Of a stretch of DNA of 64,000 bases, positions 1 through 11,838 are shown piece after piece. Source of the DNA: Pogonophryne albipinna (lineage: Eukaryota; Chordata; Actinopteri; Perciformes; Artedidraconidae). Every line of letters begins with the position of its first letter. Within the stretch, counting starts at the first letter, position 1. The notes below the pieces were generated by a model, which had not been told where the DNA came from, did not search any database, and worked only from the letters and a program-made list of their open reading frames with translations. The translations under genes were made by a program, and so were the position numbers. The DNA lies in contig CM053261.1 in the NCBI GenBank assembly GCA_028583405.1, positions 12,332,459 to 12,396,458 of the forward strand, read 5' to 3'.

Positions 1-212
1 TATCTGTTCTAAATGTACCTTAGAGGAATATTTTTCAAGTTTTTAATACTCTTATCAACATATGAGTGGACAAATATGCTTTATGCTAATGTTTATTATC
101 ATTTGAACAATGACAAATACTCATGAATATTAAACACAACAACCTCTGAACATTACAAATATTCGCCTCAATTCAACCTGGAACCTCTCTCATACAATAA
201 TACAATACAAAT
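1..212. other. AT-rich DNA with no recognised feature
   Basis: No open frame, RNA gene or repeat terminus is recognisable here. It may be the interior of the hAT element whose right end lies at 830. Confidence 0.4.

Positions 213-276
<64 letters not shown>
213..276. repeat. (GT)n microsatellite
   Basis: About 31 uninterrupted GT units followed by a short GA run. The Cys-Val and Thr-His reading frames across it are artefacts. Confidence 0.97.
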
Positions 277-285
<9 letters not shown>

Positions 286-830
286 TGGATCGTTGGAGCT
301 ATGTGCAACTCAAGGCATATGCTGGAACGGGAGCTGCCTGGACGCTGCAATCATGTTGCGCACTATCCGTGCTGAGTGTGCTGACTTTTCGTACAATGTC
401 CCACTGTCTGGCTTCCTGCATAAAGTCAAGTGCTCGGCGCAGTTGTGGCGAAATGTCGCTCCTCTGTTTTCATTGAAACAGCTCCTTATATCCGTTAGCG
501 CAGCTAGCTAGCACCAGATGCTAACAACAACAATGCACGTAAGGTCTCTCTCTCGCTCGCTCGGGCCACACATACACACACCCTCCCGGTCCTCCCAATA
601 GCCAGTCGGTACCTGCCGGTGAGCGTGGAAGTGTGGTCTGCCACAAGCAGGCAGCAGGAGCGGGGCTGTCAGCATCAGCTTGTAGATGGTATTTTAAACT
701 CGATGCGCTCTGAAACTACGGGGCGGCAGAGGAAAAAAAAATACACATGCGTTAATCGCGTTAAAATAATTAGTGGCGTTAATTTTTGTTTGCGTTAACG
801 CGTTATTAACGCGTTAACTTGACAGCCCTA
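277..830. mobile_element. right part of a hAT element ending TAGGGCTGTCAA (inverse)
   Basis: The sequence ends in GACAGCCCTA, the inverse of TAGGGCTGTC. This fits the hAT terminal pattern YARNG. The 100 bases before it are full of GCGTTAA / TTAACGC motifs. It interrupts the hAT fragment to its right: the flank CTGATTAC (831-838) matches the uninterrupted sister copy near 26418. The left terminus is not in the window, so the left boundary given is arbitrary. No coding capacity was seen. Confidence 0.6.
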
Positions 831-1236
831 CTGATTACATAACGCCGTTAAACATATTCCGTTACAACCCAACCCTGCTTCTAGGCTACTGTCCCGCAGC
901 TCCTGCCTCTCTGTTGGACTCTGTTGCAGCGGGGCTGCTGCTGTGGTGCGGAGCGCACAAAGCAAAGCAGACTCTTCACAACGAAGGATCACTTCTTCTT
1001 CTTCAAGGAAGGGAAGGTTTCGCAGTACGCAGTCTACTGTCCCGCAGCTGCTGCCTCTCTGTTGGACTCCGGTACTGCACATTACTCACGAGACGTTGTA
1101 AAAAAAAAAAATGGGTGGGGGGCGAACGCAGTAACCACTCCGCCAACGCCACAGTCACCCCCGTCGTGCGGGCCGGATGAGAATGTCTGGCGGGCCGGAT
1201 GTGGCCCGCGGGCCGCCAGTTGGTGCATGGTCACTG
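831..1236. mobile_element. hAT fragment, right end (same composite family as 25418-26815)
   Basis: Near-identical to 26418-26815, including the right end of the nested CAGGGTTGGG element and the outer terminus, whose inverse reads CAGTGACC. The base after the terminus begins CACTATAC, a spacer motif of the tRNA array, so this copy entered the array spacer rather than a tRNA gene. Confidence 0.7.
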
Positions 1237-1433
1237 CACTATACTGTGACTTTTTCCCAAATGATTGACATACCATACTATGACTTTTTTTCAAATGTTT
1301 CGATACACCATTCCATTATTTTGTTTTCACATTTTTCGACACACAATACTATGACTTTTTTTTTAATTTCTTACATATATTCGATTTTTTTAGGAAAGCT
1401 TATACTTTGATTATTTTTCCTCTATAAAACTTG

Positions 1434-1496
1434 TTCCCATACCGGGAGTCGAACCCGGGCCACCTGGGTGAAAACCAGGAATCCTAACCGCTAGAC
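1434..1496 (-). pseudogene. tRNA-Glu(UUC) split by hAT
   Basis: Consensus sequence up to the D arm, then cut by the hAT at 1497-2667. The remaining nine bases of the 5' end lie at 2676-2684, after the duplicated target CGCTAGAC. The 5' acceptor strand is displaced by 1.2 kb, so it cannot make a tRNA. Confidence 0.9.
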
Positions 1497-2561
1497 CAGA
1501 GGTACTCAAACCTTTTTGTTAAAGGTCCACTTGTGAATTTTATACAAGGTCAATGACCTGTATATACACAGACATTCAATACATACATACATACATCATA
1601 CATACATACATACATACAGTATCATGGCTTGAACTAGTGGGAGAAATGGCACTGTTTGTCTGTAGCCAATGCCTTGAACCTCGGCAAAAATGGCATTAGA
1701 AGCATTAGAAAGTCAAGGTAAACTTGTGGTTAACTTAAATGCGCGTGACACTCGCGCACACAAGTAAATATATGCACGTTCATTCTCAGAACGCGTCAGA
1801 CACAAGACAATATACATTAAAAGGGACCTATCATGCAAAATGCACTTTGTGATGTATTTTATACATAAATATGTGTCCCCGGTGCGTCGGGGAACTCACG
1901 CAGCGTCAGAAAATAAAACCCGCTCTCTTTTCCTCCGTAGGCTACCCAAATCTTTTAAAAACAGGGGTACAACGAGCGGATACAGATTTGCTGCCAATCT
2001 GACGTCTAATCGGCAGCGGACCCACAGAAAATTGCTATCGGAAACAATGCCTGACGTGTTTTGAATGTGTTTTGGACGTAATCTCGTCTTTGTTTACATT
2101 AGCAAGCCTCGCTAACACTCAGAGCTAACCTGTACTGGAGAGCACATGTGTTTAAAAAGCAGGAAATCAAAAAAGGAACTCACCTTGTGATAAACCCGCA
2201 AGAGAAAAAGCATTTGAGATCCATACTATTTCAGAAATAATCCTTGATGTGGATAAGAACAGGATGGCGTTTTATTACAACAGAATTTAACTTTATCTCC
2301 GGTAGAATTCTGATCAGGCATTAGCTCCGCCTCCTCTTTTTTTTCAAGCTAAGAACCCAAAATCCGCGTTTCTCTAACAGGGCTGCACAAGAGGGGTATG
2401 AGCAGTATGAGGCATGGCTAAAATGGGTGAACTGTTTGGTATTTTAAGCAAAAAACTTCACAGACCTATATTGTATAGGTATGGCCCTACAATATATTTT
2501 TTCCAATATAGCATAATAGGTCCACTTTAATTGACATCAGAATCTTTTCTTTTTTTTTATA

Positions 2562-2596
<35 letters not shown>

Positions 2597-2667
2597 CAGG
2601 GTTCGGTCCGGATTGATTTGCAGTTCGGTCCGGATCTGGACCTTGGTCCGGAGTTTGAGAAGCCCTG
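1497..2667. mobile_element. non-autonomous hAT element (CAGAGGTACTCAAA end)
   Basis: Left end CAGAGGTACTCAAACC; right end inverse CAGGGCTTCTCAAACTCCGG. Flanked by a perfect 8-bp target duplication CGCTAGAC (1489-1496 and 2668-2675) inside a tRNA-Glu gene. The interior holds a CATA microsatellite (1580-1620) and an AT / poly-T tract (2551-2596). No transposase is recognisable. Same family as the next element by its terminal sequence. Confidence 0.88.
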
Positions 2668-2809
2668 CGCTAGACCATATGGGACATCTTTTGTGTCTTT
2701 TTTCACATTTTTCAACACACTATACTGTGACTTTTTATTTTATTTCTTACATATATTTGATTTTTTTAGGACAGCTTATACTTTGATTATTTTTCCCCTA
2801 TAAAACTTG

Positions 2810-2872
2810 TTCCCATACCGGGAGTCGAACCCGGGCCACCTGGGTGAAAACTAGGAATCCTAACCGCTAGAC
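2810..2872 (-). pseudogene. tRNA-Glu(UUC) split by hAT
   Basis: Interrupted at the same nucleotide as the copy at 1434; its 5' remnant is 4533-4541. It also has one base changed in the anticodon stem (CCTGG to CCTAG). Confidence 0.9.
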
Positions 2873-4524
2873 CAGGGGTACTCAAATACAAATCTTAAAG
2901 GTCCAACATTTTTTTTTTCAATAAGACAAAGGTCCGTTTATTACGGTCATTCAAACTTTTAAACAATTGCAACAAGATTCTTAACACGAGGTTGCAAAAA
3001 TAAAAATAATCTGTATGCAGCGGTTTTCATTGCTATTGTCTGTGCTTGATCCCTCAGAGTCGCAGTGTAAGAGCTGCACAGTTATGAATAAAGGCAGCTG
3101 CACCCTCTTTCATTCAGCATTCCCATTATTGCTTTATAAATGTCTTGCCCCCTTGTGTGTCCACTGAGGTTCGTCAGGCCCAACAAATCTTCAACAAACT
3201 TTCCCTTTGCCTCATCATAAAAACTCACAAACACCAGCAACTGAGCATTGTCAGTGGTGTCAGTGGACTCATCCACAGCTAAGGAAATGCACTGTGCATT
3301 TTTTATTCCATCACAAAGCTGATTAATCAAATCACCAGCCAGTATTTATGTTCTTCTGGTTGCTGTGGAATCTGAGAGGGGGATTTGCTTGATTTGACCT
3401 GTTATTTCCTCTTTATGTTTGCCTTCAAACAAGGTCTCCATCACTTCAGTCATGCATTATTTTATACTTCAGTTCCAGTGGAATTCCCTTACCTACTGGC
3501 AAAGTTAAGTCAAAGTGGTTACTTTTTTTTGGCTGGGCATTGTAGTTTTACATCACCGTCTTATTTGACTTTCTCTGGACTTAAAACTGTTTTTTGGGGG
3601 CAGACCCCCTCAAAGAAAAAAATATATTTACACACGTAAGGTCATCATCTTAACAGTTTTGTATGCTCATCCGTGAGCAGAGCATCAAGTTGACATGTCT
3701 ATTACAGCTGAATGCGGCGATTACCATTTTGTTCAGCAAAACTCCTCACAAACGTATTAAGATCAACAGCTTTAGTGCGTTTTGATACAAAGCTGAGTAC
3801 AGCCAAACTTGACAGTCTCTTCTCTGTCATTGTAGACCGCAAATACCTCATTCCTTCAGTACTTGGGTCCGAATGCTTCTCGTTTTGCGCCGTTCAAATG
3901 AAATCGCCGCCAATCATATTTCCACGCTCGCGCCAGGGCCGGGGGAGGGGTTACAAGACGTGCATCTTGTGCTGCATTCACTTGCACTCAGACATTAGAG
4001 ACTTTCTCTCATAAATGTCCGATGAGCCACAACTTTTCTTTCAAACCACCCAGCTGGCAAGGCCTATTTTTAGGGTGGCAGTTGCCACCCCATGCCACCC
4101 CGGTAGGTGAAACTAGGCTACTAGCTACAGTACAGATGCAACTAGATGAGCTGTTAACTCTCGCTCTGACTTTTTTTTTTTTTAAACACACACACATTTT
4201 TCCCACCTGCATTCCGCGAAGACCCGCCCTACTGTGCCTCTGATTCGCAGGCTGTTAGTGGTGGGAAAAAACGCTGACGGGATACTGAATGTGATTGGAC
4301 CAAAGCGTTGACAGACACACACAGACAGTGGAACAGTCGTACATGCAGAGCGCTGTTTGCAGTGGACATAGCGGAGAATTTTGACTCGTTGCGTTGTGGC
4401 GATGTCTCGCAGATAACACAGAAAATACAGATAATACATATGAAAAGTATAATTAGCTGAGAGTCCAGAGACAGTTGTGGTTCGGTCCGGATCCGGACCG
4501 GAGTCCGGACTTTGAGGATGCCTG
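2873..4524. mobile_element. hAT element with transposase remnant
   Basis: Left end CAGGGGTACTCAAA; right end inverse CAGGCATCCTCAAAGTCCGG. Target duplication CGCTAGAC at 2865-2872 and 4525-4532. A minus-strand transposase fragment lies at 3082-3330. Length 1,652 bp, too short for an intact hAT transposase gene plus both ends, so it is an internally decayed copy. Confidence 0.88.
3082..3330 (-). pseudogene. hAT transposase fragment (Buster / ZBED5-like)
   Basis: An open stretch of 82 codons includes SLAVDESTDTTDNAQLLVF followed by LLGLTNLSGHTRG, a block typical of the RNase-H-like catalytic region of hAT transposases related to vertebrate ZBED5 and GTF2IRD2-type proteins (known family; similarity from memory). 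The D of VDEST is where hATs carry the first catalytic acidic residue. No N-terminal BED finger and no C-terminal dimerisation region remain. The initial Met is not a real start, because the fragment lies in mid-protein. Lies inside the hAT at 2873-4524. Confidence 0.8.
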
Positions 4525-4586
4525 CGCTAGACCATATGGGATATCTTTGGTGTCTTTTTTCACATTTGTTTCACACACTATACTAT

Positions 4587-4718
4587 AGGCGCTTTCACAC
4601 CAAGTACTTTTCCCAGGAATAGTTCCCGGAACTTAGTTCCCCGGAACTTTTCTTTCCTGGAACTATCTAGTAAATCGCGTTCACACCGGAATAAGTCCAT
4701 GACGGAGCCGCTGACGTC

Positions 4719-4749
<31 letters not shown>

Positions 4750-5199
4750 CTTCTTCTGCTTTGGGTTTACTGGCAGGCCGCAAGCAACTTCACGGCGTAA
4801 ACTGCCACCAAAAGTCCCCAGAGTTGGGGACTTCCGAGTAAATCGCCAAAAGCGCCGACACCTCCTCATCACTCCACCGCTCCCATGTTTTCTTTTGTGC
4901 TGCCATAAGTTAGACTCTCTCCATGGGTGCGCTGGGCTAATGCTAATGCTAATAATGCTGATGCGAGCAAAAAAAATGGCGGCTTCACAAAAACTTTTCA
5001 GAGTTTTACGGGGCGTGGTTTGCAATTCGCCCATCCAATCAGAAATTGGAACCTTTTTCTCCCCAGGAAAGCCGGACTAAAAAGGGGTGAAAAGGTTCGC
5101 AAAAAAAAGTTCTAGTTTCAGATCTTTTTGGTGTGAACGCAAAATCCCAGGAACTATCGGAACTATTCCTGACAAAAGTACTCCGGTGTGAAAGCACCT
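4587..5199. mobile_element. Harbinger-like MITE, reference description
   Basis: Ends are AGGCGCTTTCACACC and (inverse) AGGTGCTTTCACACC. The terminal inverted repeat runs about 40 bp through AGTACTTTTCCCAGGAATAG. A second inward pair carries GCGTTCACACC. The flanks are TAT on both sides; empty array units read CTATACTATGAC at the same place, so the 3-bp duplication is TAT. The interior is non-coding, with TGACGTCA, a CTT run of varying length, and a GCTAATGCTAATAATGC tract. A 3-bp duplication and CTTTCACACC ends suggest the PIF/Harbinger or ISL2EU group, but TAT is not the classic TWA, so the superfamily is an inference. This copy has a 14-unit CTT run. Confidence 0.85.
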
Positions 5200-5356
5200 T
5201 ATGAGTTTTTATTTTATATTTCGACATATTCTACTATGAAGTTTTTTCAAATTCTATAACAGATTATAATATGCCTTTTTTTAAATGTTTCGACTCACTC
5301 TATTCCATTTATTTAAGACAGTTTATACTTTGATTATTTTCCCCCTATAAAACTTG

Positions 5357-5428
5357 TTCCCATCCCGGGAGTCGAACCCGGGCCACGTGGGTGAAAACCA
5401 GGAATCCTAACCGCTAGACCATATGGGA
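5357..5428 (-). tRNA. tRNA-Glu(UUC), variant
   Basis: Two changes: one breaks an acceptor pair (TATGGG to GATGGG) and one the anticodon stem (CCAGG to CCACG). Probably non-functional. Confidence 0.6.
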
Positions 5429-5659
5429 TAGCTTTTCTGTCTTTTTTCACATTTTTTGACAGACTATACTGTGACTTTTTTCCAAATGATTGACATAACA
5501 TATTATGACTTTTTTTCAAATATTTCGATACACCATTCCATGGTTTTGTTTTCACATTTTTCGACACACAATACTATGACTTTTTCTTAAAATTTCTTAA
5601 ATATATTCGATTTTTTTAGGACAGTTTATACTTTGATTGTTTTCCCCCTATAAAACGTG

Positions 5660-5731
5660 TTCCCATACCGGGAGTCGAACCCGGGCCACCTGGGTGAAAA
5701 CCAGGAATCCTGACCGCTAGACAATATGGGA
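5660..5731 (-). tRNA. tRNA-Glu(UUC), variant
   Basis: Changed at position 9 (G to T) and in the D loop (GGTTA to GGTCA), within or beside the A box. Stems are intact. Confidence 0.65.
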
Positions 5732-5775
5732 TATCTTTCGTGGCTTTTCCCCATTTTTTTCACACACTATATTAT

Positions 5776-6360
5776 AGGCGCTTTCACACCAAGTACTTTT
5801 CCCAGGAATAGTTCCCGGACCTTAGTTCCCCGGAACTTTTATTTCCTGGAACTATCTAGTAAATCACGTTCACACCGGAATAAGTCCCTGAAGGAGCTGC
5901 TGACGTCACTTCTTCTTCTTCTTCTTCGGGTTTCCTGGCAGGCCGCAAACAACTTCACGGCGTAAACTGCCACCCGAAGTCCCCAGAGTTGGGGACTTCT
6001 GAGTAAATCGCCAAAAGCGCCGACACCTCCTCATCACTCCACCGTTCCCATGTTTTCTTTTGTGTTGCCATAAGTTAGACCCTCTCCATGGGTGCGCTGG
6101 GCTAATGCTAATAATGCTGATGCGAGCAAAAAAAATGGCGGCTTCACAAAAACTTTTCAGAGTTTTACGGGGCGTGGTTTGCAATACGCCCATCCAATCA
6201 GAAATTGGAACCTTTTTCTCCCCAGGAAAGCCAGACTAAAAAGGGGTGAAAAGGTTCGCGCAAAAAAAAGTTCTAGTTTTAGATCTTTTTGGTGTGAACT
6301 CAAAATCCCAGGAACTATCGGAACTATTCCTGACAAAAGTACTCCGGTGTGAAAGCACCT
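5776..6360. mobile_element. Harbinger-like MITE
   Basis: Full-length, TAT flanks. Carries the CCTGACAAAAG right-end variant shared with the copies at 31510, 34681, 38810 and 40883. Confidence 0.9.
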
Positions 6361-6518
6361 TATGAGATTTTATTTTATATTTCGACATATTCTACTATGA
6401 AGTTTTTTCCAATTCTATAACAGATTATAATATGCCTTTTTTTTAAATGTTTCGACTCACTCTATTCCATTTATTTAAGACAGTTTATACTTTGATTATT
6501 TTTCCCATATAAAACTTG

Positions 6519-6591
6519 TTCCCATACCGGGAGTCGAACCCACGGCCACCTGGGTGAAAACCAGGAATCCTAACCGCTAGACCATATGGGA
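6519..6591 (-). tRNA. tRNA-Glu(UUC), one-base insertion
   Basis: 73 bases; an extra base disrupts the 5' side of the T stem. Confidence 0.6.
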
Positions 6592-6823
6592 CATCTTTTG
6601 TGTCTTTTTTCACATTTTTTGACAGACTATACTGTGACTTTTTATCCAAATGATTGACATACCATACTATGACTTTTTTTCAAATGTTTCGACACACTAT
6701 ACCATGGTTTTGTTTTCACATTTTTCGACACACAATACTATGACTTTTTCTTAACATTTCTTAAATATATTCGATTTTTTTAGGACAGTTTATACTTTGA
6801 TTATTTTCCCCCTATAAAACTTG

Positions 6824-6895
6824 TACCTATACCGGGAGTCGAACCCTGGCCACCTGGGTGAAAACCAGGAATCCTAACCGCTAGACCATATGTGA
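6824..6895 (-). pseudogene. decayed tRNA-Glu, class TCACATA
   Basis: First of nine copies whose 5' acceptor strand is TCACATA while the 3' strand ends GGTA, leaving the acceptor stem mispaired at two or more positions. The T stem is also altered (GCCAGGGTTC). This copy has a further acceptor change. A MITE follows on its right, which is its upstream side in gene sense. Confidence 0.75.
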
Positions 6896-6939
6896 CATCT
6901 TTTATGTCTTTTTTCACATTTTTCGACACACTATACTAT

Positions 6940-7528
6940 AGGCGCTTTCACACCAAGTACTTTTCCCAGGAATAGTTCCCGGAACTTAGTTCCCCGGAAC
7001 TTTTATTTCCTGGAACTATCTAGTAAATCGCGTTCACACCGGAATAAGTCCCTGAAGGAGCCGCTGACGTCACTTCTTCTTATTCTTCTTCGGGTTTCCT
7101 GGCAGGCCGCAAACAACTTCACGGCGTAAACTGCCACCCGAAGTCCCCAGAGTTGGGGACTTCCGTGTAAATCGCCAAAAGCGCCGACACCTCCTCATCA
7201 CTCCACCGTTCCCATGTTTTCTTTAGTGTTGCCATAAGTTAGACTCTCTCCATGGGTGAGCAGTGCTAATGCTAATGGTAATAATGCTGATGCGAGCAAA
7301 AAAAATGGCGGCTTCACAAAAACTTTTCAGAGTTTTAAGGGGCGTGGTTTGCAATTCGCCCATCCAATCAGAAATTGGAACCTTTTTCTCCCCAGGAAAG
7401 CCGGACTAAAAAGGGGTGAAAAGGTTCGCACAATTTTTTTTTTGTTTCAGATCTTTTTGGTGTGAACTCAAAATCCCAGGAACTATCGGAACTATTCCTG
7501 AGAAAAGTACTCCGGTGTGAAAGCACCT
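6940..7528. mobile_element. Harbinger-like MITE
   Basis: Full-length, TAT flanks; the CTT run is broken by ATT. The poly-A near the right end is inverted to a T run (7435-7443). Confidence 0.9.
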
Positions 7529-7684
7529 TATGAGATTTTATTTTATATTTCGACATATTCTACTATGAAGTTTTTTCCAATTCTATAACAGATTATAATA
7601 TGCCTTTTTTAAATGTTTCGACTCACTCTATTCCATTTATTTAAGACAGTTTATACTTTGATTATTTTTCCCATATAAAACTTG

Positions 7685-7756
7685 TTCCCATACCGGGAGT
7701 CGAACCCGGGCCACCTGGGTGAAAACCAGGAATCCTAACCGCTAGACCATATGGGA
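7685..7756 (-). tRNA. tRNA-Glu(UUC), consensus
   Basis: All stems pair; A box, B box and a TTTT terminator are intact. Confidence 0.95.
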
Positions 7757-7987
7757 TATCTTTTGTGTCTTTTTTCACATTTTTTGACAGACTATACTGT
7801 GACTTTTTTCCAAATGATTGACATAACATACTATGACTTTTTTTCAAATGTTTGGACACACAATACCATGGTTTTGTTTTCACATTTTTCGACACACTAT
7901 ACTATGACTTTTTTTTTCTTTTTCTTACATATAATCAATTTTTTTAGGACAGTTTATACTTTGATTATTTTTCCCCTATAAAACTTG

Positions 7988-8059
7988 TTCCCATACCGGG
8001 AGTCGAACCCCGGCCACCTGGGTGAAAACCAGGAATCCTAACCGCTAGACCATATGGGA
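7988..8059 (-). tRNA. tRNA-Glu(UUC), variant
   Basis: One mismatch in the T stem (CCGGG to CGGGG). Confidence 0.75.
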
Positions 8060-8103
8060 TATCTTTGGTGGCTTTTCCCCATTTGTTTCACACACTATAC
8101 TAT

Positions 8104-9434
8104 AGGCGCTTTCACACCAAGTACTTTTCCCAGGAATAGTTCCCGGAACTTAGTTCCCCGTACTTTTATTTCCTGGAACTATCTAGTAAATCGCGTTCAC
8201 ACCGGAATAGTGTTAATTTCGTTGACTAAAACTATGACGAAATATGTTCGTCAACGACCTTTTTTTCCATGACGAAAACGAGACGATGACGAGACGGCAC
8301 CGACGGCAGTAAACAATAACTGTAACGAAATCATCATGCAATATCGTTGACGAAAATTGACGAGACGAAAATGTAGTTTACTAAATAAAAACTATGCCAA
8401 AATCTCTCTTTACTTTCGTTGACGAAAAATGAGGAGACGAAATATTATCTAAGATAACGTTACATCTCTGATAGTCAGTTTTTCTCCCAGCAGTTCCATT
8501 TCCGGTGCTGCGGCAGGGCAGCAGCTGTGTGTCTGTGCTGCGCGCGGCGGTAGATTTGAATTACACCGGGCAGCGGCACAATATGAACTGTCAGGAAGAC
8601 TCGGGTCTAACTCATGGTCTAACTAACCGTATTCAACAGAAAATAAAATGGCAACAACAGGGCTTGGGAGCAGTGGTCGCGTTAACTGAATACCCCCCCG
8701 TCAGCGCGAGTGATTGATAAATTGTGCACTCGACGGATAATAATGGATTATGACGGAAATGTTACGATCCTGTCCGTCAAAATGACTGACAACGAAAAAG
8801 TCTAAAGCCACCACTGCTTGGGAGAAAGAAACAACGTGATATTTGGGCCCATTTTCGCTACAATGAGGGGCAGAAAAAAAGCGAATGCATTGTTTTATCA
8901 GAAGGGAAGCAATGTGGCCATAACACAGGTAAAAACACCACAAACCTGACCAGATACTCTCTGCAAAGCTGCATTCTTAATCATTCAACCTGTGGTTTTC
9001 ATCAAATAAGGACAAGATATAATCTTATTTATTTATATATACTAAAATGACAAATTATTGGTTTTGGCTAGACTAGTTTGACTGAAATGTTCTATATAAT
9101 CTGATGACTAAAAAAGACTCAACCGTTTTCATTGACAAAAAGTAGACTAAAATAATTAGTTTTCTTTGACTAAAATATGACTAAAATGCTCAGACTTTTG
9201 GTCGACTAAATCTTGACTAAAATGTTTACTGTTTTAGTCGACTAAAATAAGACTAAAATGCTCAGACTTTTAGTCGACTAAAACTTGACTAAATAAAAAC
9301 AGGATGAAGGTGACTAAATATGACTAAAACTAAAAAGGAAATTTAACACAGGACTAAGACTAAAACTAAATTAAAAAATAGCTGACGAAATTAACACTAC
9401 ACCGGAATAAGTCCCTGAAGGAGCCGCTGACGTC

Positions 9435-9465
<31 letters not shown>

Positions 9466-9924
9466 CTTCTTCTTCTTCTTCGGGTTTCCTGGCAGGCCGC
9501 AAACAACTTCACGGCGTAAACTGCCACCCAAAGTCCCCAGAGTTGGGGACTTCCGAGTAAATCGCCAAAAGCGCTGACACCTCCTCATCACTCCACCGTT
9601 CCCATGTTTTCTTTTGTGTTGCCATAAGTTAGACTCTCTCCATGGGTGCACTGGGCTAATGCTAAAGCTAATGCTAATAATGCTGATGCGAGCAAAAAAA
9701 ACGGCGGCTTCACAAAAACTTTTCAGAGTTTTACGGGGCGTGGTTTGCAATTCGCCCATCCAATCAGAAATTGGAACCTTTTTCTCCCCAGGAAAGCCGG
9801 ACTAAAAAGGGGTGAAAAGGTTTGCAAAAAAAAGTTCTAGTTTCAGATCTTTTTGGTGTGAACGCAAAATCCCAGGAACTATCGGAACTATTCCTGGGAA
9901 AAGTACTCCGGTGTGAAAGCACCT
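8104..9924. mobile_element. Harbinger-like MITE carrying a hAT MITE
   Basis: A MITE of normal length once the nested element at 8208-9399 and one copy of its 8-bp target are removed. The ends and TAT flanks are intact. Confidence 0.88.
8208..9399. mobile_element. hAT-type MITE, TAGTGTTAATTTCGT ends
   Basis: The 15-bp terminal inverted repeat TAGTGTTAATTTCGT is perfect. The 8-bp duplication CACCGGAA is at 8200-8207 and 9400-9407. TAGTG plus 8 bp fits hAT. The interior is rich in GACTAAAA / TTTTAGTC and TTGACGAAA repeats. The middle (8490-8990) is unrelated, non-repetitive DNA with a 70-codon frame I do not recognise. A second copy, with the same duplication in the same host position, is at 43342-44532. 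Confidence 0.9.
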
Positions 9925-10083
9925 TATGAGTTTTTATTTTATATTTTCGAAATATTCTACTATGAAGTTTTTTCCAATTCTATAACAGATTATAATATTA
10001 CTTTTTTTTAAATGTTTCGACTCACTCTATTCCATTAATTTAAGACAGTTTATACTTTGATTATTTTTCCCATATAAAATTTG

Positions 10084-10155
10084 TTCCCATACCGGGAGTC
10101 GAACCCGGGCCACCTGGGTGAAAACCAGGAATCCTAACCGCTAGACCATATGGGA
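10084..10155 (-). tRNA. tRNA-Glu(UUC), consensus
   Basis: Identical to the array consensus; TTTT terminator present just beyond the 3' end. Confidence 0.94.
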
Positions 10156-10386
10156 CATCTTTTGTGTCTTTTTTCACATTTTTCGACACACTATACTGTG
10201 ACCTTTTTCCAAATGATTGACATACAATACTATGACTTTTTTTCAAATGTTTCGACACACTATACCATGGTTTTGTTTTCACATTTTTCGACACACAATA
10301 CTATGACTTTTTCTTAACATTTCTTAAATATATTCGATTTTTTTAGGACAGTTTATACTTTGATTATTTTCCCCCTATAAAACTTG

Positions 10387-10458
10387 TACCCATACCGGGA
10401 GTTGAACCCTGGCCACCTGGGTGAAAACCAGGAATCCTAACCGCTAGACCATATGTGA
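10387..10458 (-). pseudogene. decayed tRNA-Glu, class TCACATA
   Basis: Acceptor and T-stem mismatches of the class, plus a T-loop G to A change. Confidence 0.75.
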
Positions 10459-10501
10459 CATCTTTTGTGTCTTTTTTCACATTTTTCACACACTATACTA
10501 T

Positions 10502-11075
10502 AGGCGATTTCATACCAAGTCCTTTTCCCAGGAATAGTTCCCGGAACTTTTATTTCCTGGAACTATCTAGTAAATCGCGTTCACACCGGAATAAGTCCCT
10601 GAAGGAGCCGCTGACGTCACTTCTTCTTCTTCTTCTTCGGGTTTCCTGGCAGGCCGCAAACAACTTCACGGCGTAAACTGCCACCCGAAGTCCCCAGAGT
10701 TGGGGACTTCCGAGTAAATCGCCAAAAGCGCCGACACCTCCTCATCACTCCACCGTTCCCATGTTTTCTTTTGTGTTGCCATAAGTTAGACTCTCTCCAT
10801 GGGTGCGCTGGGCTAATGCTAATGATAATAATGCTGATGCGAGCAAAAAAAATGGCGGCTTCACAAAACCTTTTCAGAGTTTTACGGGGCGTGGTTTGCA
10901 ATTCGCCCAGCCAATCAGAAATTGGAACCTTTTTCTCCCCAGGAAAGCCGGACTAAAAAGGGGTGAAAAGGTTCGCAAAAAAAAGTTATAGTTTCAGATA
11001 TTTTTGGTGTGAACGCAAAATCCCAGGAACTATCGGAACTATTCCTGGGAAGAGTACTACGGTGTGAAAGCACCT
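10502..11075. mobile_element. Harbinger-like MITE, GCGATTTC end variant
   Basis: Left end AGGCGATTTCATACC. Lacks the short ACTTAGTTCCCCGGA segment of other copies. TAT flanks. Confidence 0.88.
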
Positions 11076-11231
11076 TATGAGATTTTATTTTATATTTCGA
11101 CATATTCTACTATGAAGTTTTTTCCAATTATATAACAGATTATAATATGCCTTTTTTAAATGTTTCGACTCACTCTATTCCATGTATTTAAAACAGTTTA
11201 TACTTTGAATATTTTTCCCATATAAAACTTG

Positions 11232-11303
11232 TTCCCATACCGGGAGTCTAACCCGGGCCACCTGGGTGAAAACCAGGAATCCTAACCGCTAGACCATATG
11301 GGA
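11232..11303 (-). tRNA. tRNA-Glu(UUC), B-box variant
   Basis: The T loop TTCGA is changed to TTAGA, altering an invariant C of the B box, so transcription is probably weak. Confidence 0.65.
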
Positions 11304-11535
11304 CATATTTTGTGTTTTTTTTCACATTTTTTGACAGACTATACTGTGACTTTTTATCCAAATGATTGACATAACATACTATGACTTTTTTTCAAATGTT
11401 TCGATACACCATTCCATGGTTTTGTTTTCACATTTTTCGACACACAATACTATGACTTTTTCTTAAAAGTTCTTAAATATATTCCATTTTTTTAGGACAG
11501 TTTATACTTTGATTATTTTCCCCCTATAAAACTTC

Positions 11536-11607
11536 TTCCCATACCGGGAGTCGAACCCGGGCCACCTGGGTGAAAACCAGGAATCCTAACCGCTAGACCA
11601 TATGGGA
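11536..11607 (-). tRNA. tRNA-Glu(UUC), consensus
   Basis: Identical to consensus; the trailer reads AAGAAGTTTT. Confidence 0.94.
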
Positions 11608-11838
11608 CATCTTTTGTGTCTTTTTTCACATTTTTCGACACACTATACTGTGACCTTTTTCCAAATGATTGACATACCAGACTATGACTTTTTTTCAAAT
11701 GTTTCGACACACTATACCATGGTTTTGTTTTCACATTTTTCGACACTCAATACTATGACTTTTTCTTAAAATGACTTAAATATATTCGATTTTTTTAGGA
11801 CAGTTTATACTTTGATTATTTTCCCCCTATAAAACTTG

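Noticed and set aside
8505..8717. 70-codon frame inside the hAT MITE
   Set aside because: Conserved in both copies only because they are recent duplicates; no recognisable domain.
9433..9759. Recurring frames of about 95-108 codons ending in poly-Lys
   Set aside because: The Lys run is the minus strand of the CTT tract in the MITE; the rest is MITE sequence.
10061..10294. Recurring 77-codon frame across spacer and tRNA (more than a dozen copies)
   Set aside because: It is antisense-free read-through of the 36-bp subrepeats and the tRNA itself. Length differences track indels, and there is no start context or homology.
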